NCBI RefSeq assembly: GCF_000517425.1
Contig: NZ_CP006570.1
Span: 62,001-126,000 of the forward strand
Direction of reading: 5' to 3'
DNA length: 64,000 bases
Source: Sodalis praecaptivus
GTDB taxonomy: Bacteria > Pseudomonadota > Gammaproteobacteria > Enterobacterales > Enterobacteriaceae
The notes below the pieces were generated by a model, which did no database searches, was not told the origin of the DNA, and was given only the letters and a program-made list of their open reading frames with translations. Shown here in pieces: positions 9,562-19,013 of the stretch. The position numbers and the translations under genes are program-made. Numbering within the stretch: position 1 is the stretch's first letter; each line of letters starts with the position of its first letter.

Positions 9562-10006
9562 AGATGACCTCTCGCGTAGTAATTTTGTTCGCCCAGGACG
9601 TTGGGTAAGGAAAAAACAAAGGCCGATAGTGATAGCTAAATTTGTAACGAGCGATACGGTTATGCTCAGCCTGTTTTGACGAACATGCGGTTTTTAATTC
9701 AGCAATCGAGTTGCAATAATGCGCTTCAACCGTGATGTCCGAGGCAGGCATTAAACGCTCCAGCAAGCCTTGTCTTTGAGATAAAGCGTGTTCAAATGCG
9801 TCCGCGTAGTGTGTATTCGCTGCGGGTGACGAATTTTTAGCCTTTTTGGCGGCTTCCGAAATGGCTAAGTCCATTGCGGCGGAAATGTATGTGATAGACA
9901 TCATTTCAGCAAAAAATAACATGAGCGTAAAGAACAACAATGCGGTAAGCGAAAATTCAATGGTTGCAACACCACGTCGCGTTGAAATAAATTGCCGCAG
10001 GCGCAA
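9524..10006 (-). CDS. tadE: TadE-like minor pseudopilin
   Basis: A 160-residue TadE-family protein. STRRGVATIEFSLTALLFFT is the typical cleavage and hydrophobic segment: a Gly before the processed N-terminus and a Glu five residues later. The remainder is a small periplasmic domain. TadE is a prepilin-like subunit required for Flp pilus assembly. The start is a TTG at 10006 preceded by an excellent ribosome-binding site (AGGAGAGG) located at the very end of tadD. It overlaps tadF by 38 bases. Confidence 0.78.
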   Translation of the reverse strand: MRLRQFISTRRGVATIEFSLTALLFFTLMLFFAEMMSITYISAAMDLAISEAAKKAKNSSPAANTHYADAFEHALSQRQGLLERLMPASDITVEAHYCNSIAELKTACSSKQAEHNRIARYKFSYHYRPLFFPYPTSWANKITTREVIFVQESQNMPNYH

Positions 10007-10008
10007 GA

Positions 10009-10746
10009 TCAGCCTCTCCTGAGTTCTAGTAAGTCAACGCGCTCAAGGGCACCCAACAAGGTATCGATATCGCCTGATATTTTCTCTTTTTCAAGAATGA
10101 GCCTGGCGTGGTAAAGATCACCGCTTTTTACCAAACCAAAGATCAGGTTATGCACCAGTTGAGGGTGTTTATGTCCATTAACATATAAGGGTAAAAGAAG
10201 ATTGACCGCATCTTTATACTCCTGATTCATCAATGAAACCATGGCCAGGTTGTTATTGGCAGTTTCGTCAGCGATGAAAAATTGACGAGCGGTGATAAAA
10301 GATCGTTTAGCGTCCGAGAGCCGGCCTGAGAGTGATTGCGCCACGCCTTGCAAATTATAGGCCTCGGCATTTTTGTGGTCGATCTTGAGTATTTTTGCAC
10401 ACACATTTATCGCGATGTTATAGTTTTTCATCGAAATCAAATTTTGCGCTTGCAAATGATAAACCGGTAGTTCCTGATCCTTAAGTAAAGGCTCTAAATA
10501 GAGAAGGGATGAGCGATAGTCGCCATCTAAGTAATAAAGCTTGGCCAGCTTAAAACGAACTTTTTTATCTTCATTGTTCTTTAATTCGTTGCGATAAAGA
10601 GAGATAAGATCGGCATAGTTCTTGGTTTTAATGTAAATGTCTTCTTGCAGAGACGAGGTCAGGCCGGTGCTGTCCTTGAACCAAGCGCAGGCGCTTAACA
10701 GTAAGACTATAACGCACAAACCAATGTTTTTATGATGAAATGCCAT
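10009..10746 (-). CDS. tadD: TadD-like TPR lipoprotein
   Basis: A 245-residue protein with an N-terminal signal containing a lipobox (LLLSACAW, with the lipidated Cys near residue 20). Tetratricopeptide-like repeats follow through most of its length (for example AEAYNLQGVAQSLSGRLSDA). TadD proteins are outer-membrane-associated TPR lipoproteins that help secretin assembly in Tad systems. The start overlaps the end of tadC by 17 bases, and tadE follows after 2 bases, so it belongs to the same transcript. Confidence 0.8.
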   Translation of the reverse strand: MAFHHKNIGLCVIVLLLSACAWFKDSTGLTSSLQEDIYIKTKNYADLISLYRNELKNNEDKKVRFKLAKLYYLDGDYRSSLLYLEPLLKDQELPVYHLQAQNLISMKNYNIAINVCAKILKIDHKNAEAYNLQGVAQSLSGRLSDAKRSFITARQFFIADETANNNLAMVSLMNQEYKDAVNLLLPLYVNGHKHPQLVHNLIFGLVKSGDLYHARLILEKEKISGDIDTLLGALERVDLLELRRG

Positions 10747-11572
10747 TTTGCATAATCCTTAGAAGACTAGGGGCGATAATCAAAACCACGATAGGAAGCA
10801 TGATGAAAATAACGAGGGGCACGCTCATTTTTGCCGAAAGCTTGCCGATTTTTTCCTCCATCTGCAGAAGTTGCATTTCACGCATATCTTTGGCTAACTC
10901 AGAGAGCGCCTCATAAAGCGATGCACCATAGCGCACGCTCTGTAACAGGCATGAGCAAAACATCCGCATCTCAATAAGATCGATAGCGCGATATAAACTG
11001 CCTAAAGCATCTTCAAGGCCGCTCACTTCAGCTCTTTTTCCCGCATGGGTGATCAGTGTGGCCAAATTAACATCCAGCGGCGTGAATTGAAGACTGGTAT
11101 ATTTGAGCGCGCTTTCGACCGTCATGCCCGATTGTACACAAACAGCAACCAAATCAACGAAATAGGGTAAGGCATCTTGTAAGGCTTTTTTTCTATTGCT
11201 GACCAGATATTTTACTATCAAACCGGGAAGCAAAATAATCAACGCTGAGGCTAAACCCATCATCATAGCTAAAGCGTCTACCGTTATATCGATAATTGCC
11301 GAATATTTTAAAGCTAACAGAGAAAAGAGAGTCACTAAAAGCACCCTTATTTTTTGGCTGACTTTTTGATCTATGCTGTAGAAGAACGAAATAACCGGGC
11401 TGAGACTAACGATTACGCTAACATAATCGTAAGCTTTCTCATCCGATTCAGAGGCCGATTCTGGCCTTTGCTCAATGGCGTCTTTCAAACGCGTGACCTT
11501 ACTACGTTCAAAAAAAGTCAGCATCAATAAGGTATTCCCTAAAATTAGGGATAAGCCGAAAATTATTTGCAT
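10730..11572 (-). CDS. tadC: TadC-like inner-membrane platform protein
   Basis: A 280-residue type II secretion F-domain protein with several transmembrane helices: two near the N-terminal third, then a cytoplasmic helical domain (ALPYFVDLVAVCVQSGMTVE is typical), and a C-terminal pair ending near LPIVVLIIAPSLL. TadB and TadC form the membrane platform that works with the TadA ATPase in pilus extension. The ATG at 11572 overlaps the stop of tadB in a TAATG arrangement and has AGGG upstream, so I prefer it to an in-frame start nine codons earlier. Confidence 0.85.
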   Translation of the reverse strand: MQIIFGLSLILGNTLLMLTFFERSKVTRLKDAIEQRPESASESDEKAYDYVSVIVSLSPVISFFYSIDQKVSQKIRVLLVTLFSLLALKYSAIIDITVDALAMMMGLASALIILLPGLIVKYLVSNRKKALQDALPYFVDLVAVCVQSGMTVESALKYTSLQFTPLDVNLATLITHAGKRAEVSGLEDALGSLYRAIDLIEMRMFCSCLLQSVRYGASLYEALSELAKDMREMQLLQMEEKIGKLSAKMSVPLVIFIMLPIVVLIIAPSLLRIMQNGISS

Positions 11573-12447
11573 TAAGTTGCCCTTTTCAGCAGACACCAAT
11601 TGACGAGATTACCGAGCGCAATACTCCCCAAGGTGTAATATAAAACATATCTCCCGATAGGGTCGGATAAGATGAATTCAAGGTCATCCGGTTTGAAATA
11701 TTTCATGCCGATCAAATAAAGGAGAGGCAAGCTGGCTATTATTTTAGCCGACGTGCGCGCTTCTGAGGTTAATGCTATTTTTCTTCTTGAGATCTTTTTG
11801 TTGTTATTGATGATACGTGATATTTGGCCTATGAGACCTTTGAGTTGCCCTCCGCGGTCCATACTGACGAGTATGACAATCGAAAAAAAATGAAACTCGG
11901 GGAAGCGAAATTCCTGCCTGGCGTCAGAAAATACGCGATCAGGCTCCTCGCCAAGGTTCAATCTGCGGTCAATGCGATCAAAGGTAGCGCCTAGCGGACC
12001 GGGGATAGCGTTGCCACAGCGCTGTAGCGCCTGTTGCACGCTATTGCCTGTTGACACCACCGCATTAACAATGGAAAGTACTTCGGGAAAATTATTTTCA
12101 AAATTTTTACGATGTACCCTGCGACCTAAATGCAATTGACCCATAAAGAGTACCCATATCAGGACGGGAAAAAACCACCAGCAGCGGATATGCAGCCAAA
12201 CACTATTGATGGCAAGAGCAATGGCAAACATGACTATGCTGATAATCAGTCCCAAACGTTCGTGACCCTGCTTTCCCTTTAATGCATAACCATACCACTC
12301 CGTGAACACCTTCTTGCAGGGTAAGCGTAGTGAAGAGTGTTCAACGCCGCTAAGCTGAGCCTGGCTAAAAACAAGTCTGAAACGACGCCATCGGCAGAGG
12401 TTGTATATCAACAACAACAGGCCTATGGTTAATATGAGGAAATACAT
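11572..12447 (-). CDS. tadB: TadB-like inner-membrane platform protein
   Basis: A 291-residue type II secretion F-domain protein. It has an N-terminal helix, two central helices around residues 65-110, the GSPII_F-type cytoplasmic region (FPEVLSIVNAVVSTGNSVQQ) and two C-terminal helices. It pairs with TadC as the platform protein of the Tad machine. It starts 2 bases after the tadA stop and ends in a one-base overlap with tadC. Confidence 0.85.
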   Translation of the reverse strand: MYFLILTIGLLLLIYNLCRWRRFRLVFSQAQLSGVEHSSLRLPCKKVFTEWYGYALKGKQGHERLGLIISIVMFAIALAINSVWLHIRCWWFFPVLIWVLFMGQLHLGRRVHRKNFENNFPEVLSIVNAVVSTGNSVQQALQRCGNAIPGPLGATFDRIDRRLNLGEEPDRVFSDARQEFRFPEFHFFSIVILVSMDRGGQLKGLIGQISRIINNNKKISRRKIALTSEARTSAKIIASLPLLYLIGMKYFKPDDLEFILSDPIGRYVLYYTLGSIALGNLVNWCLLKRAT

Positions 12448-12449
12448 GT

Positions 12450-13730
12450 CTACTCCAGGGAAAATATTTTCTTCAACTCATTGTCGAGATTAAACATTAC
12501 TGCGTTTCGCATAATTGCTGACCGTACCAGGAGACCATTATTGATAAATCTTCCTCTAATTTTTCCTTCTTCGTTACGGCCGCTTTGTCCTTCAAAGCTA
12601 AAGATAGATTGTAAAATAACATGATCCCCTTCGATGCCCATGACTTCGCTAATATCCATAATTTTTCGTGTGCCATCGCTTAATCGCGATACCTGTATAA
12701 TGATATTGACAGCTGAAGCTATATTACGTCTTACCGTGGTCATCGGAATATTATCGCTTGCCATCATGACCATATTCTCCAGCCTGGCTATTGCATCACG
12801 GGGATTATTCGCATGCAGTGTAGACATTGAACCGTCGTGACCGGTATTCATTGCCTGTAGCATCTCGAAGGCTTCTTCGCCGCGACACTCACCGACGATG
12901 ATTCTGTCTGGCCGCATCCGTAATGAATTGATTAACAGAGCGCGCATATTGACTGTGCCGGTATGCTCCACGCCCGCCAACCGAGTTTCAAGGCGCACGA
13001 CATGAGGCTGCATAAGCCGTAATTCAGCAGCGTCTTCAAGGGTGATAATTCTTTCGCTCTCTTCAATGTAATGGGACAATGCATTTAACAGCGTGGTTTT
13101 TCCCGACCCCGTACCGCCCGAGATGATAATGTTAAGGCGACAACGCGCGATAATGGCTAAGAAATTCGCCATCTGTGCTGTTATAGCTTCTGAGTTGATA
13201 AGATCCTGTAAATGAAGGTGCTTTTTACCAAACTTGCGTATCGAAATAGATGTTCCATCAATAGCGATGGGTGATATGACGATATTTAGCCGACTACCGT
13301 CGGCAAGCCGCGCGTCCACAAGCGGTTGTCCTTCATCCAATCGCCTGCCAACCCGCTGGACCAATCGTTTTGCTATGTCGGTAAGTTGAGCATTATTGAT
13401 GAAACGTTGTTGCACCTTTTCCAACTTACCAAATCGCTCGACATAAATATCATCGGGGCCATTGACCAAAATGTCGCTTATAGTCTCATCTTCAAGTAGG
13501 GGACGTAATGGGCCAAAACCGATAATCTCATCCGCCATCAACTCCGCCATTTGACGCTGTGAGGAGGTAGATAGGTAATCGTTGCGTAATTCACTTAGAC
13601 GTTCCAGCACCCGATTCATTTCCTCAACGAGGGCAGAACGGTTGTGTACCAACTTTTCAATTTTATCCAGTTCCACTTTTTGCAGGACTTCAGTGCGTAA
13701 CGTTGCTTGCAATGACAGACTGATATCCAT
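12450..13730 (-). CDS. tadA: TadA/CpaF secretion ATPase
   Basis: A 426-residue hexameric ATPase of the type II/IV secretion family. Visible motifs include Walker A ([13 protein letters not shown]), a downstream [11 protein letters not shown] Walker B region, and His-containing [12 protein letters not shown]. The N-terminal part ([20 protein letters not shown]) is characteristic of CpaF/TadA. It powers assembly, and in some bacteria retraction, of Flp pili. The ATG overlaps the stop codon of tadZ by one base and tadB follows after 2 bases. At 426 residues it is the normal length for the family. Confidence 0.93.
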   Translation of the reverse strand: MDISLSLQATLRTEVLQKVELDKIEKLVHNRSALVEEMNRVLERLSELRNDYLSTSSQRQMAELMADEIIGFGPLRPLLEDETISDILVNGPDDIYVERFGKLEKVQQRFINNAQLTDIAKRLVQRVGRRLDEGQPLVDARLADGSRLNIVISPIAIDGTSISIRKFGKKHLHLQDLINSEAITAQMANFLAIIARCRLNIIISGGTGSGKTTLLNALSHYIEESERIITLEDAAELRLMQPHVVRLETRLAGVEHTGTVNMRALLINSLRMRPDRIIVGECRGEEAFEMLQAMNTGHDGSMSTLHANNPRDAIARLENMVMMASDNIPMTTVRRNIASAVNIIIQVSRLSDGTRKIMDISEVMGIEGDHVILQSIFSFEGQSGRNEEGKIRGRFINNGLLVRSAIMRNAVMFNLDNELKKIFSLE

Positions 13731-14845
13731 TAGCGCGACCTTTCCCTATTAGTCCAGAGTGCGTTAAACAACGAACGGCGCGGTGGGTTAACGCCAAGCA
13801 CCTCATTGGCGAGCTGCTCAATGGGAGCCACTTTACGGCCAAAGCGTGAGCGCGATGTGGGCGTTTTGAGTCCAGAGGCACTGTAGGGGAAAACCACGTC
13901 AATGGGATGCGCTATAAGGGATTGAATATCATCCTGAGCCAATGTATCCATCACAATAGGTCGGATATCATTCAAACATATGACTAATCGTCTGGACATA
14001 GGGCTCGTACGCTGCGCTATCTGCATAGTTTCAACCATGTTATGGGCGACGCGCGCTGCGGCCATCGACCTGTCAATCACTAAAATGACCCATGAAGAGC
14101 TTTCGGTGAGGTCACGCAGCAATTCTTTTTCGGCGAAGCCAATGGATTGTTCAAAAACGACAAAATTATACTTTTGCATAATGTCTTGAGACAGATCGGG
14201 TAGCAATGGCGTTTTGCCGTTCATGACGTCCAAATGCTTATGTACCGGTGTGGTTTCAGCGGTCATTTTTTTCCCGGTATGCAAATCCAGGTCGCGCGAA
14301 CCATAAGCCCCTTGTACAAATAATGCCGACATTTTTTTGAGGGAACTAATTTGATTAGCCAGTTGGTAGCCTATGGTTGTGCTGCCTACCCCTCCTTTGC
14401 ACCCTAATACACTGATGCCAATCGCCAGACGGTTGGTTTTCGCATGCACTCCAGCCACAGCCCCCTGAATGAGCTCATTTAGCTGTGAGCGGATATTAAA
14501 ATAGCAAATGTTATGATGCGCAAAGGATTGCGCCAGCGCAATCGAGTCGCTATTTCCTATGACGCTGCACCATGTTTCACAAGGAAAGCGCGCGCGTATC
14601 GCTTGTATCACCCGATCTGATTGATCACAATCACCGATATCAATGATGATACCCTGCGCTTGTGCCGGTACGGTAATGGCATCTTGATGTAAGATATCGC
14701 CCTCTATACCTTGGATGGAGTCAAGCCCAGTCATGCGCAGCTGTTGACTTAATTGTTGGATAATCTCCGATCGTGGCGATAATAGATAAAATGGCTTCAC
14801 TTCTTTACTACTGTGGGTACTGGATGCTCGCGGGAATAATAACAT
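13730..14845 (-). CDS. tadZ: TadZ/CpaE-like MinD-family localisation protein
   Basis: A 371-residue protein. The N-terminal third looks like an atypical receiver domain, and the rest is a MinD/ParA-type ATPase fold with a Walker A-like LGCKGGVGSTTIGYQLA. TadZ and CpaE proteins place the Tad machinery at a cell pole. The start has AAGGA upstream (AAGGATATATA). It is preceded by a gap of about 197 bases after rcpA, where rcpB would sit in many tad loci. No rcpB-like frame can be read there. Confidence 0.83.
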   Translation of the reverse strand: MLLFPRASSTHSSKEVKPFYLLSPRSEIIQQLSQQLRMTGLDSIQGIEGDILHQDAITVPAQAQGIIIDIGDCDQSDRVIQAIRARFPCETWCSVIGNSDSIALAQSFAHHNICYFNIRSQLNELIQGAVAGVHAKTNRLAIGISVLGCKGGVGSTTIGYQLANQISSLKKMSALFVQGAYGSRDLDLHTGKKMTAETTPVHKHLDVMNGKTPLLPDLSQDIMQKYNFVVFEQSIGFAEKELLRDLTESSSWVILVIDRSMAAARVAHNMVETMQIAQRTSPMSRRLVICLNDIRPIVMDTLAQDDIQSLIAHPIDVVFPYSASGLKTPTSRSRFGRKVAPIEQLANEVLGVNPPRRSLFNALWTNRERSR

Positions 14846-15042
14846 TATATATCCTTAATCAATAGGCAAGTGATCTTTGTTTATTGGCTCTCTATTGTTT
14901 TCGTCCCCAATGGCACCCCACAATACTGATTTGTACTAACACCGGAATTGGTAGTCAATCAACGATAATAGTCTCCCTGATTGGTTATTTTCCCTTTTGC
15001 AACTGAGCATAGAATTGAAGTGCTGTAAAACCTTTAAAAAGT

Positions 15043-16338
15043 TCACTCAATGAATCCGCCTTTTTCGATAAAAGCCTGTACCCGTTTGCGGTCATTCTCA
15101 TCAGCAACCTTACTGAGATTGAGAAATCTGGCCCACGTCGGTGAGCGTTTAAGATTCGGTAACGGGACGTGATGGGAAAAGCTTGGCTGTACTAAATTTA
15201 CGGTTGCCACAACCACTAACTCCTTGCGCTCTTGCTCGGTGTTGGCAACACGGAACAATGGCCCTAATATAGGCACATCGCCGATGAAAGGGAGTTGCGA
15301 CATGCTTTGCATTTCTTCATTGCTGATGAGCCCGGCCAACAGGAAACTTTCGCCGTCGGCCAGTTCTACCGTGGTTTTTGCTTGACGCGTTGTCAGCCCG
15401 GGTAACGTCGTGGCGGTGCCGGCGACATAATCCTTAGAGAGACTGCTGACCTCCTCATTCAGCGTCACACGAATATGCTGGCTATCGCGCGCTTTAGCGC
15501 CCACTTTAAGCTTGATGCCGTAAGACTTATAGGTGACGGTACTGCCATTATTCGAGCTGGTGACGATGGGGATTTCCCCGCCGACTAGAAATTCAGCCGT
15601 TTCCCCAGACAGTACCGTCAGATTCGGTTCCGCTAAGATTCGTGCCATGTTTTCATCTTTGATGGCTTGTACCAGTTTGATTATCGATTCAGCATTGAAT
15701 TTCTTAAAAATAGGGACGGCCGAAGTCTTATCGCTCATACCATTCAAGCCGGTAAGGGTTTTCCAATCGATACCTAATTGCTCATTTAGGCTTCGCTTTA
15801 CCTCGACCACTGAAAGTTTCACGTTTATCTGGTTGGTCAATGGCTTATGTAATTTATTGATGGTTTTCTCTGCGCCATGGGTATTAGCGACAATTTGGTT
15901 AACCCTGTCGTAAGCGTCCTCCGTGTTAACCTCACCCGAAATAATGTAAGTATCGCCTATCTTTGACAAATGGACATAAGTGTCAGGAAATTCCTTGGAA
16001 ATTCGATTATGTAGCTCGCTGAGCAGCTGATCTACCACTAATGTTGTTTTTAATATCTGTTTACCCTGTATATCAAACGCGATAAGATCCCCCCGGCCGG
16101 CCTTTTTTGCGTAAGTAATAATGTTGTTTTGTCCTACTAATTTATAATCGACAATGTCAGGTGACGAAATAAAAATGGTATCAACCGCCTGTGGCACTTG
16201 AATGACGCGAGTATCCCCCGGTGCGAGGTAAGTTTCAGCTGCACCGGCATAAGAAATCGAGCTAATGAAAATCCATACGCCTATGGCTATAAGACAACCT
16301 AAAGGGTGACGTGATGTTTGTTTTTTGTAGATAGGCAT
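15043..16338 (-). CDS. rcpA: RcpA/CpaC-like outer-membrane secretin
   Basis: A 431-residue secretin. It has a signal peptide (residues 1-31, ending near SYAGA). A pilus-secretin N-terminal domain follows (LAPGDTRVIQVPQAVDTIFI) and then a BON-like segment (VNTEDAYDRVNQIVANTHGA). The conserved secretin domain is in the C-terminal half, with VGGEIPIV, LNEEVSSLS and FLLAGLISNEEMQ. It forms the outer-membrane channel through which the Flp pilus leaves the cell. It starts 5 bases after the end of rcpC. Confidence 0.88.
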   Translation of the reverse strand: MPIYKKQTSRHPLGCLIAIGVWIFISSISYAGAAETYLAPGDTRVIQVPQAVDTIFISSPDIVDYKLVGQNNIITYAKKAGRGDLIAFDIQGKQILKTTLVVDQLLSELHNRISKEFPDTYVHLSKIGDTYIISGEVNTEDAYDRVNQIVANTHGAEKTINKLHKPLTNQINVKLSVVEVKRSLNEQLGIDWKTLTGLNGMSDKTSAVPIFKKFNAESIIKLVQAIKDENMARILAEPNLTVLSGETAEFLVGGEIPIVTSSNNGSTVTYKSYGIKLKVGAKARDSQHIRVTLNEEVSSLSKDYVAGTATTLPGLTTRQAKTTVELADGESFLLAGLISNEEMQSMSQLPFIGDVPILGPLFRVANTEQERKELVVVATVNLVQPSFSHHVPLPNLKRSPTWARFLNLSKVADENDRKRVQAFIEKGGFIE

Positions 16339-16343
16339 TGCCG

Positions 16344-17141
16344 TTATCCTCTCAATTCCTTTACGTTGCTGAATTGAGGTAGAACTTTTTTGATACTTAC
16401 TCTGGATGAGACAAGTTGTTTCTCATCGTTGGGTAAAAGTAATATCTCGCCCATGCTTTCCAGAACTTTTATCTCGGCTAACTGCGCAGTGGTGAGCTTT
16501 AATGCCACGGTTCCCAAAGGCTCATCATCCGTGATTTTAGCTTTCCCCTCTGGAGGGTGTCGCTCGATGTTGATAATCGGAATATGCTCATAGAGACGGT
16601 ACAGGACATGGTCTTTATTTTCATTGACGCCATAACTCTCACTTTCACCGCTATTAAGTGTAATCTGGTTTGCGCTGCGCACTTCAGTAAGTCTGATATA
16701 AAGCGAGAGGGTGTCTCCGTTATTTACAGAGGTCAGTAGATACTCGTCTTTTTTACTAATGGGGAAATGGTAAATCACCCCAGAAGGAAGTTGATGATGA
16801 CCGGCAACGATGTGGCTTATCGGTTGTTCGAGGACCGCCATGGTGAAATGTGCTCCTTTCGCTACGTGTTCTCTGAGTCGATAGCCTGCAATAACACCAT
16901 TGTTTATTTTGCTGATATCGCGTTTGTCATTATCAGCATCTGGGGTCTTGATATATTTTAAGGTATAGTCTTGTTCCGTTAAAAGGTCATTTGGTTTCAG
17001 GTCTTTTGACGCCTCGGCCGTCAGGATGACGCTTCCAGCGTCCTGACTGACTTCGTTAGTCTGTTGCAGTTGCATAAATATGCCGACAAAACCTACCGCC
17101 GTCACCACAATAGATAATATAAATAACCATCTGTAATTCAT
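16344..17141 (-). CDS. rcpC: RcpC/CpaB-like pilus assembly protein
   Basis: A 265-residue protein with an N-terminal signal anchor (WLFILSIVVTAVGFVGIFMQ). A SAF-type domain follows at about residues 40-110 (ILTAEASKDLKPNDLLTEQD). CpaB/RcpC proteins act in the periplasm with the secretin. Its start overlaps the end of tadV by 4 bases (ATGA arrangement). Confidence 0.82.
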   Translation of the reverse strand: MNYRWLFILSIVVTAVGFVGIFMQLQQTNEVSQDAGSVILTAEASKDLKPNDLLTEQDYTLKYIKTPDADNDKRDISKINNGVIAGYRLREHVAKGAHFTMAVLEQPISHIVAGHHQLPSGVIYHFPISKKDEYLLTSVNNGDTLSLYIRLTEVRSANQITLNSGESESYGVNENKDHVLYRLYEHIPIINIERHPPEGKAKITDDEPLGTVALKLTTAQLAEIKVLESMGEILLLPNDEKQLVSSRVSIKKVLPQFSNVKELRG

Positions 17142-17593
17142 GAAAAAATCCCGGTCTTAAAAATAATCGCATGACAGGTGTCAGACAACAGAAATGCGGC
17201 GGCTATTGCAACGCCATAGGGTACGCCATGGCGTAATGTTGCTTGTCGAAAAAATAGGATGCCTGCCAGTGCAATGAATCCGCCTATCAGTGCGGTGAGG
17301 AAGAGAAATGACAGGTAGGCACGCCAGTCAAAAGCTAATGACATAACCGCTAATAGCTTAACATCGCCTCCCCCCATTAAATTTCCCATAAAAAGCAGCA
17401 GCCCTGTGCCGAGCACGACTAGCGCGAGAACCATGTTTGGCATCTTTCCCGTGATTAAATTTATCGTGCACAGTACGGCAAACAGTAAGGCAATATCGCA
17501 ATTAGTGATAATCCGCGCGCGAATATCTGTCACCGCGATGCGCACCAGTAAGCAAATCACCATACCACTGGTTAATAGAATCGCTATCGTCAC
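17138..17593 (-). CDS. tadV: TadV/CpaA-like prepilin peptidase
   Basis: A 151-residue aspartic prepilin peptidase of the short type that lacks the methyltransferase domain. The two catalytic Asp are visible in VTDIRARIITN and MGGGDVKLLAV (the GxGD motif), between several transmembrane helices. It should process the Flp prepilin and the TadE/TadF pseudopilins. The start is GTG at 17593 with AAGGAAGAG upstream. It overlaps rcpC by 4 bases. Confidence 0.87.
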   Translation of the reverse strand: MTIAILLTSGMVICLLVRIAVTDIRARIITNCDIALLFAVLCTINLITGKMPNMVLALVVLGTGLLLFMGNLMGGGDVKLLAVMSLAFDWRAYLSFLFLTALIGGFIALAGILFFRQATLRHGVPYGVAIAAAFLLSDTCHAIIFKTGIFS

Positions 17594-17906
17594 CGCTTCT
17601 CTTCCTTTGCATGATCCCTAGTACTTAACCGCTTGCCTCAGCAGGGTGTCACATTTGCAAAAGGGTGGCACGTGAGTTCGCTTATCCACCCTTGCCATGT
17701 TTACACCTCCTTATTGAGTCTCTCTCACATTTTGCGCCAGCCTCTGGCCAACTAATCCGCCCTTTATTACCCAGGATCATCTAGCGGAAGATCTTCACCG
17801 CCGTCGTTAGTTTAGTAAACGGCGTATTCCGAGGAAATCATTGATCCCGATGCTTAAATTTAATTGACTATGGCTCTAATAAAAATTTAGCTTAGGCCTT
17901 GTTTAT
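17594..17906. other. Spacer between flp and tadV
   Basis: About 313 bases with no convincing frame. An imperfect hairpin (CGCCGT at 17799-17804 pairing with ACGGCG at 17819-17824) sits between the pilin gene and tadV. Structures in this position can separate a highly expressed pilin message from the rest of the operon. No T-run follows it on the operon strand. Confidence 0.35.
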
Positions 17907-18188
17907 CTAGCCTTTTGGACCCTGCTTTCCGCCTACAAGATCTTGATCTATTTGACTTGTGGCGTTTGCGACCCCATTGCCTATATTGTCAAACGCTAAT
18001 TTCATTTTATCGCTAAAGACACTGCCTTTGCCCACTGCCATCGTTATTAATAAGGCCATCGCCACTCCGATTAAGGCATATTCGATGGTCGTGACGCCGC
18101 GTTGATCGCTAATGAGATGACGACAACGCATAGGGAAACCGATAAAGATCTTCTTTGCTTTCATTCCTGACAGCATTTCCTGTTCCAT
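17907..18188 (-). CDS. flp: Flp-type major pilin
   Basis: A 93-residue prepilin. The diagnostic segment is DQRGVTTIEYALIGVAMALL: cleavage after Gly, a Glu-Tyr pair at processed positions 5-6, and a hydrophobic helix. The tail carries a short variable region. The leader is longer than usual if the ATG at 18188 is used; a TATAAT box at 18197-18202 (lower strand) lies only eight bases upstream of that ATG, so translation may begin at a later in-frame ATG. It is the first structural gene of the tad locus and the likely pilus subunit. Confidence 0.87.
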   Translation of the reverse strand: MEQEMLSGMKAKKIFIGFPMRCRHLISDQRGVTTIEYALIGVAMALLITMAVGKGSVFSDKMKLAFDNIGNGVANATSQIDQDLVGGKQGPKG

Positions 18189-18410
18189 TAATGTATATTA
18201 TATGATTAGGTTATTTTGTTCGCCCCCGCAATGGGGGTCGATACGGTGCGACAACACAGGGTGCGACACGTTAGCAAGCGAGAAGACTAACGAACGAATG
18301 GTTACAAACTGTATCTTCGGGTAACCACACCCTGGTTGAAGCCCTTATTCTTACCCGTGTCACTCTTAATTGTCCTCATCGCGACCTCAGAAAGTCTCAG
18401 CATTTCACCA

Positions 18411-19013
18411 TCATTTATTGAGTAGGAAAAATATGGTGAAAATCAGGGTGGTAAGCCAACACATCGCCAGCACGGCCAGGAGAGAAACAAAAATATCCCA
18501 ACTGCGGCATTGGTACCAATCACACATGGTGGCTTTGAGCTGTTTGGTTATTCGGCTGGTTTTTCCTGTGTGAACTGGCGCGGGCGTGCTGGTATATTTT
18601 TTTTCCTTTTCTTCGTATGTGTGGGTGGGAGCAGACGCGCGGTCCTCAAGTGTCGTCAATAATGATTCTTGGTAAACTTTGCTGGTGACATGACCAACAT
18701 ACTTGACACCTTTCCGAGGGATTGTTTTGATCAGTGAGTTGGGCAGTCCTACCAAGTTAAATGCCTTGCGCAAAAGGTAAAGCTGGCCATAATAACTACT
18801 TTCGCTGACCGAACCTCGCTGTTCTGCCCATACTTGATTTATCAGATTTTGTTTGTCCGTCTCACCTTTAAGTAGTAACAGCAAAAAACGATAACTGTTT
18901 TCAGATAGCTCAATTGATCTTCCTCCATTTGAGACTAATCGTCGTTTTTCAGGAATAAATACTACCCCCTTATCGAGGATAAACATAAGATCTTGTCTAT
19001 TCATACAATCCAT
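18411..19013 (-). CDS. CadC-like membrane-anchored winged-helix regulator
   Basis: A 200-residue protein with an OmpR/PhoB-type winged-helix DNA-binding domain at about residues 15-105 (IELSENSYRFLLLLLKGE, then YYGQLYLLRKAFNLVG and TIPRKGVKYVG). A charged linker and one C-terminal transmembrane helix (FVSLLAVLAMCWLTTLIFTI) follow. The layout matches CadC/ToxR-like regulators, but the helix is at the very end and almost no periplasmic sensor follows, so signals may come from a membrane partner. It lies directly upstream of flp on the same strand and is A+T-rich like the tad genes, so it is a good candidate regulator of pilus production. The start has GGAG seven bases upstream. Confidence 0.75.
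   Translation of the reverse strand: MDCMNRQDLMFILDKGVVFIPEKRRLVSNGGRSIELSENSYRFLLLLLKGETDKQNLINQVWAEQRGSVSESSYYGQLYLLRKAFNLVGLPNSLIKTIPRKGVKYVGHVTSKVYQESLLTTLEDRASAPTHTYEEKEKKYTSTPAPVHTGKTSRITKQLKATMCDWYQCRSWDIFVSLLAVLAMCWLTTLIFTIFFLLNK

Noticed and set aside
14846-15042. Possible small rcpB gene in the tad gap
   Set aside because: All short frames on the operon strand stop within about 20 codons and none shows a signal peptide.
18223-18237. CCCCC/GGGGG hairpin upstream of flp as a terminator
   Set aside because: Only five pairs and no T-run on either strand; could equally be a leader structure, so it was not listed.
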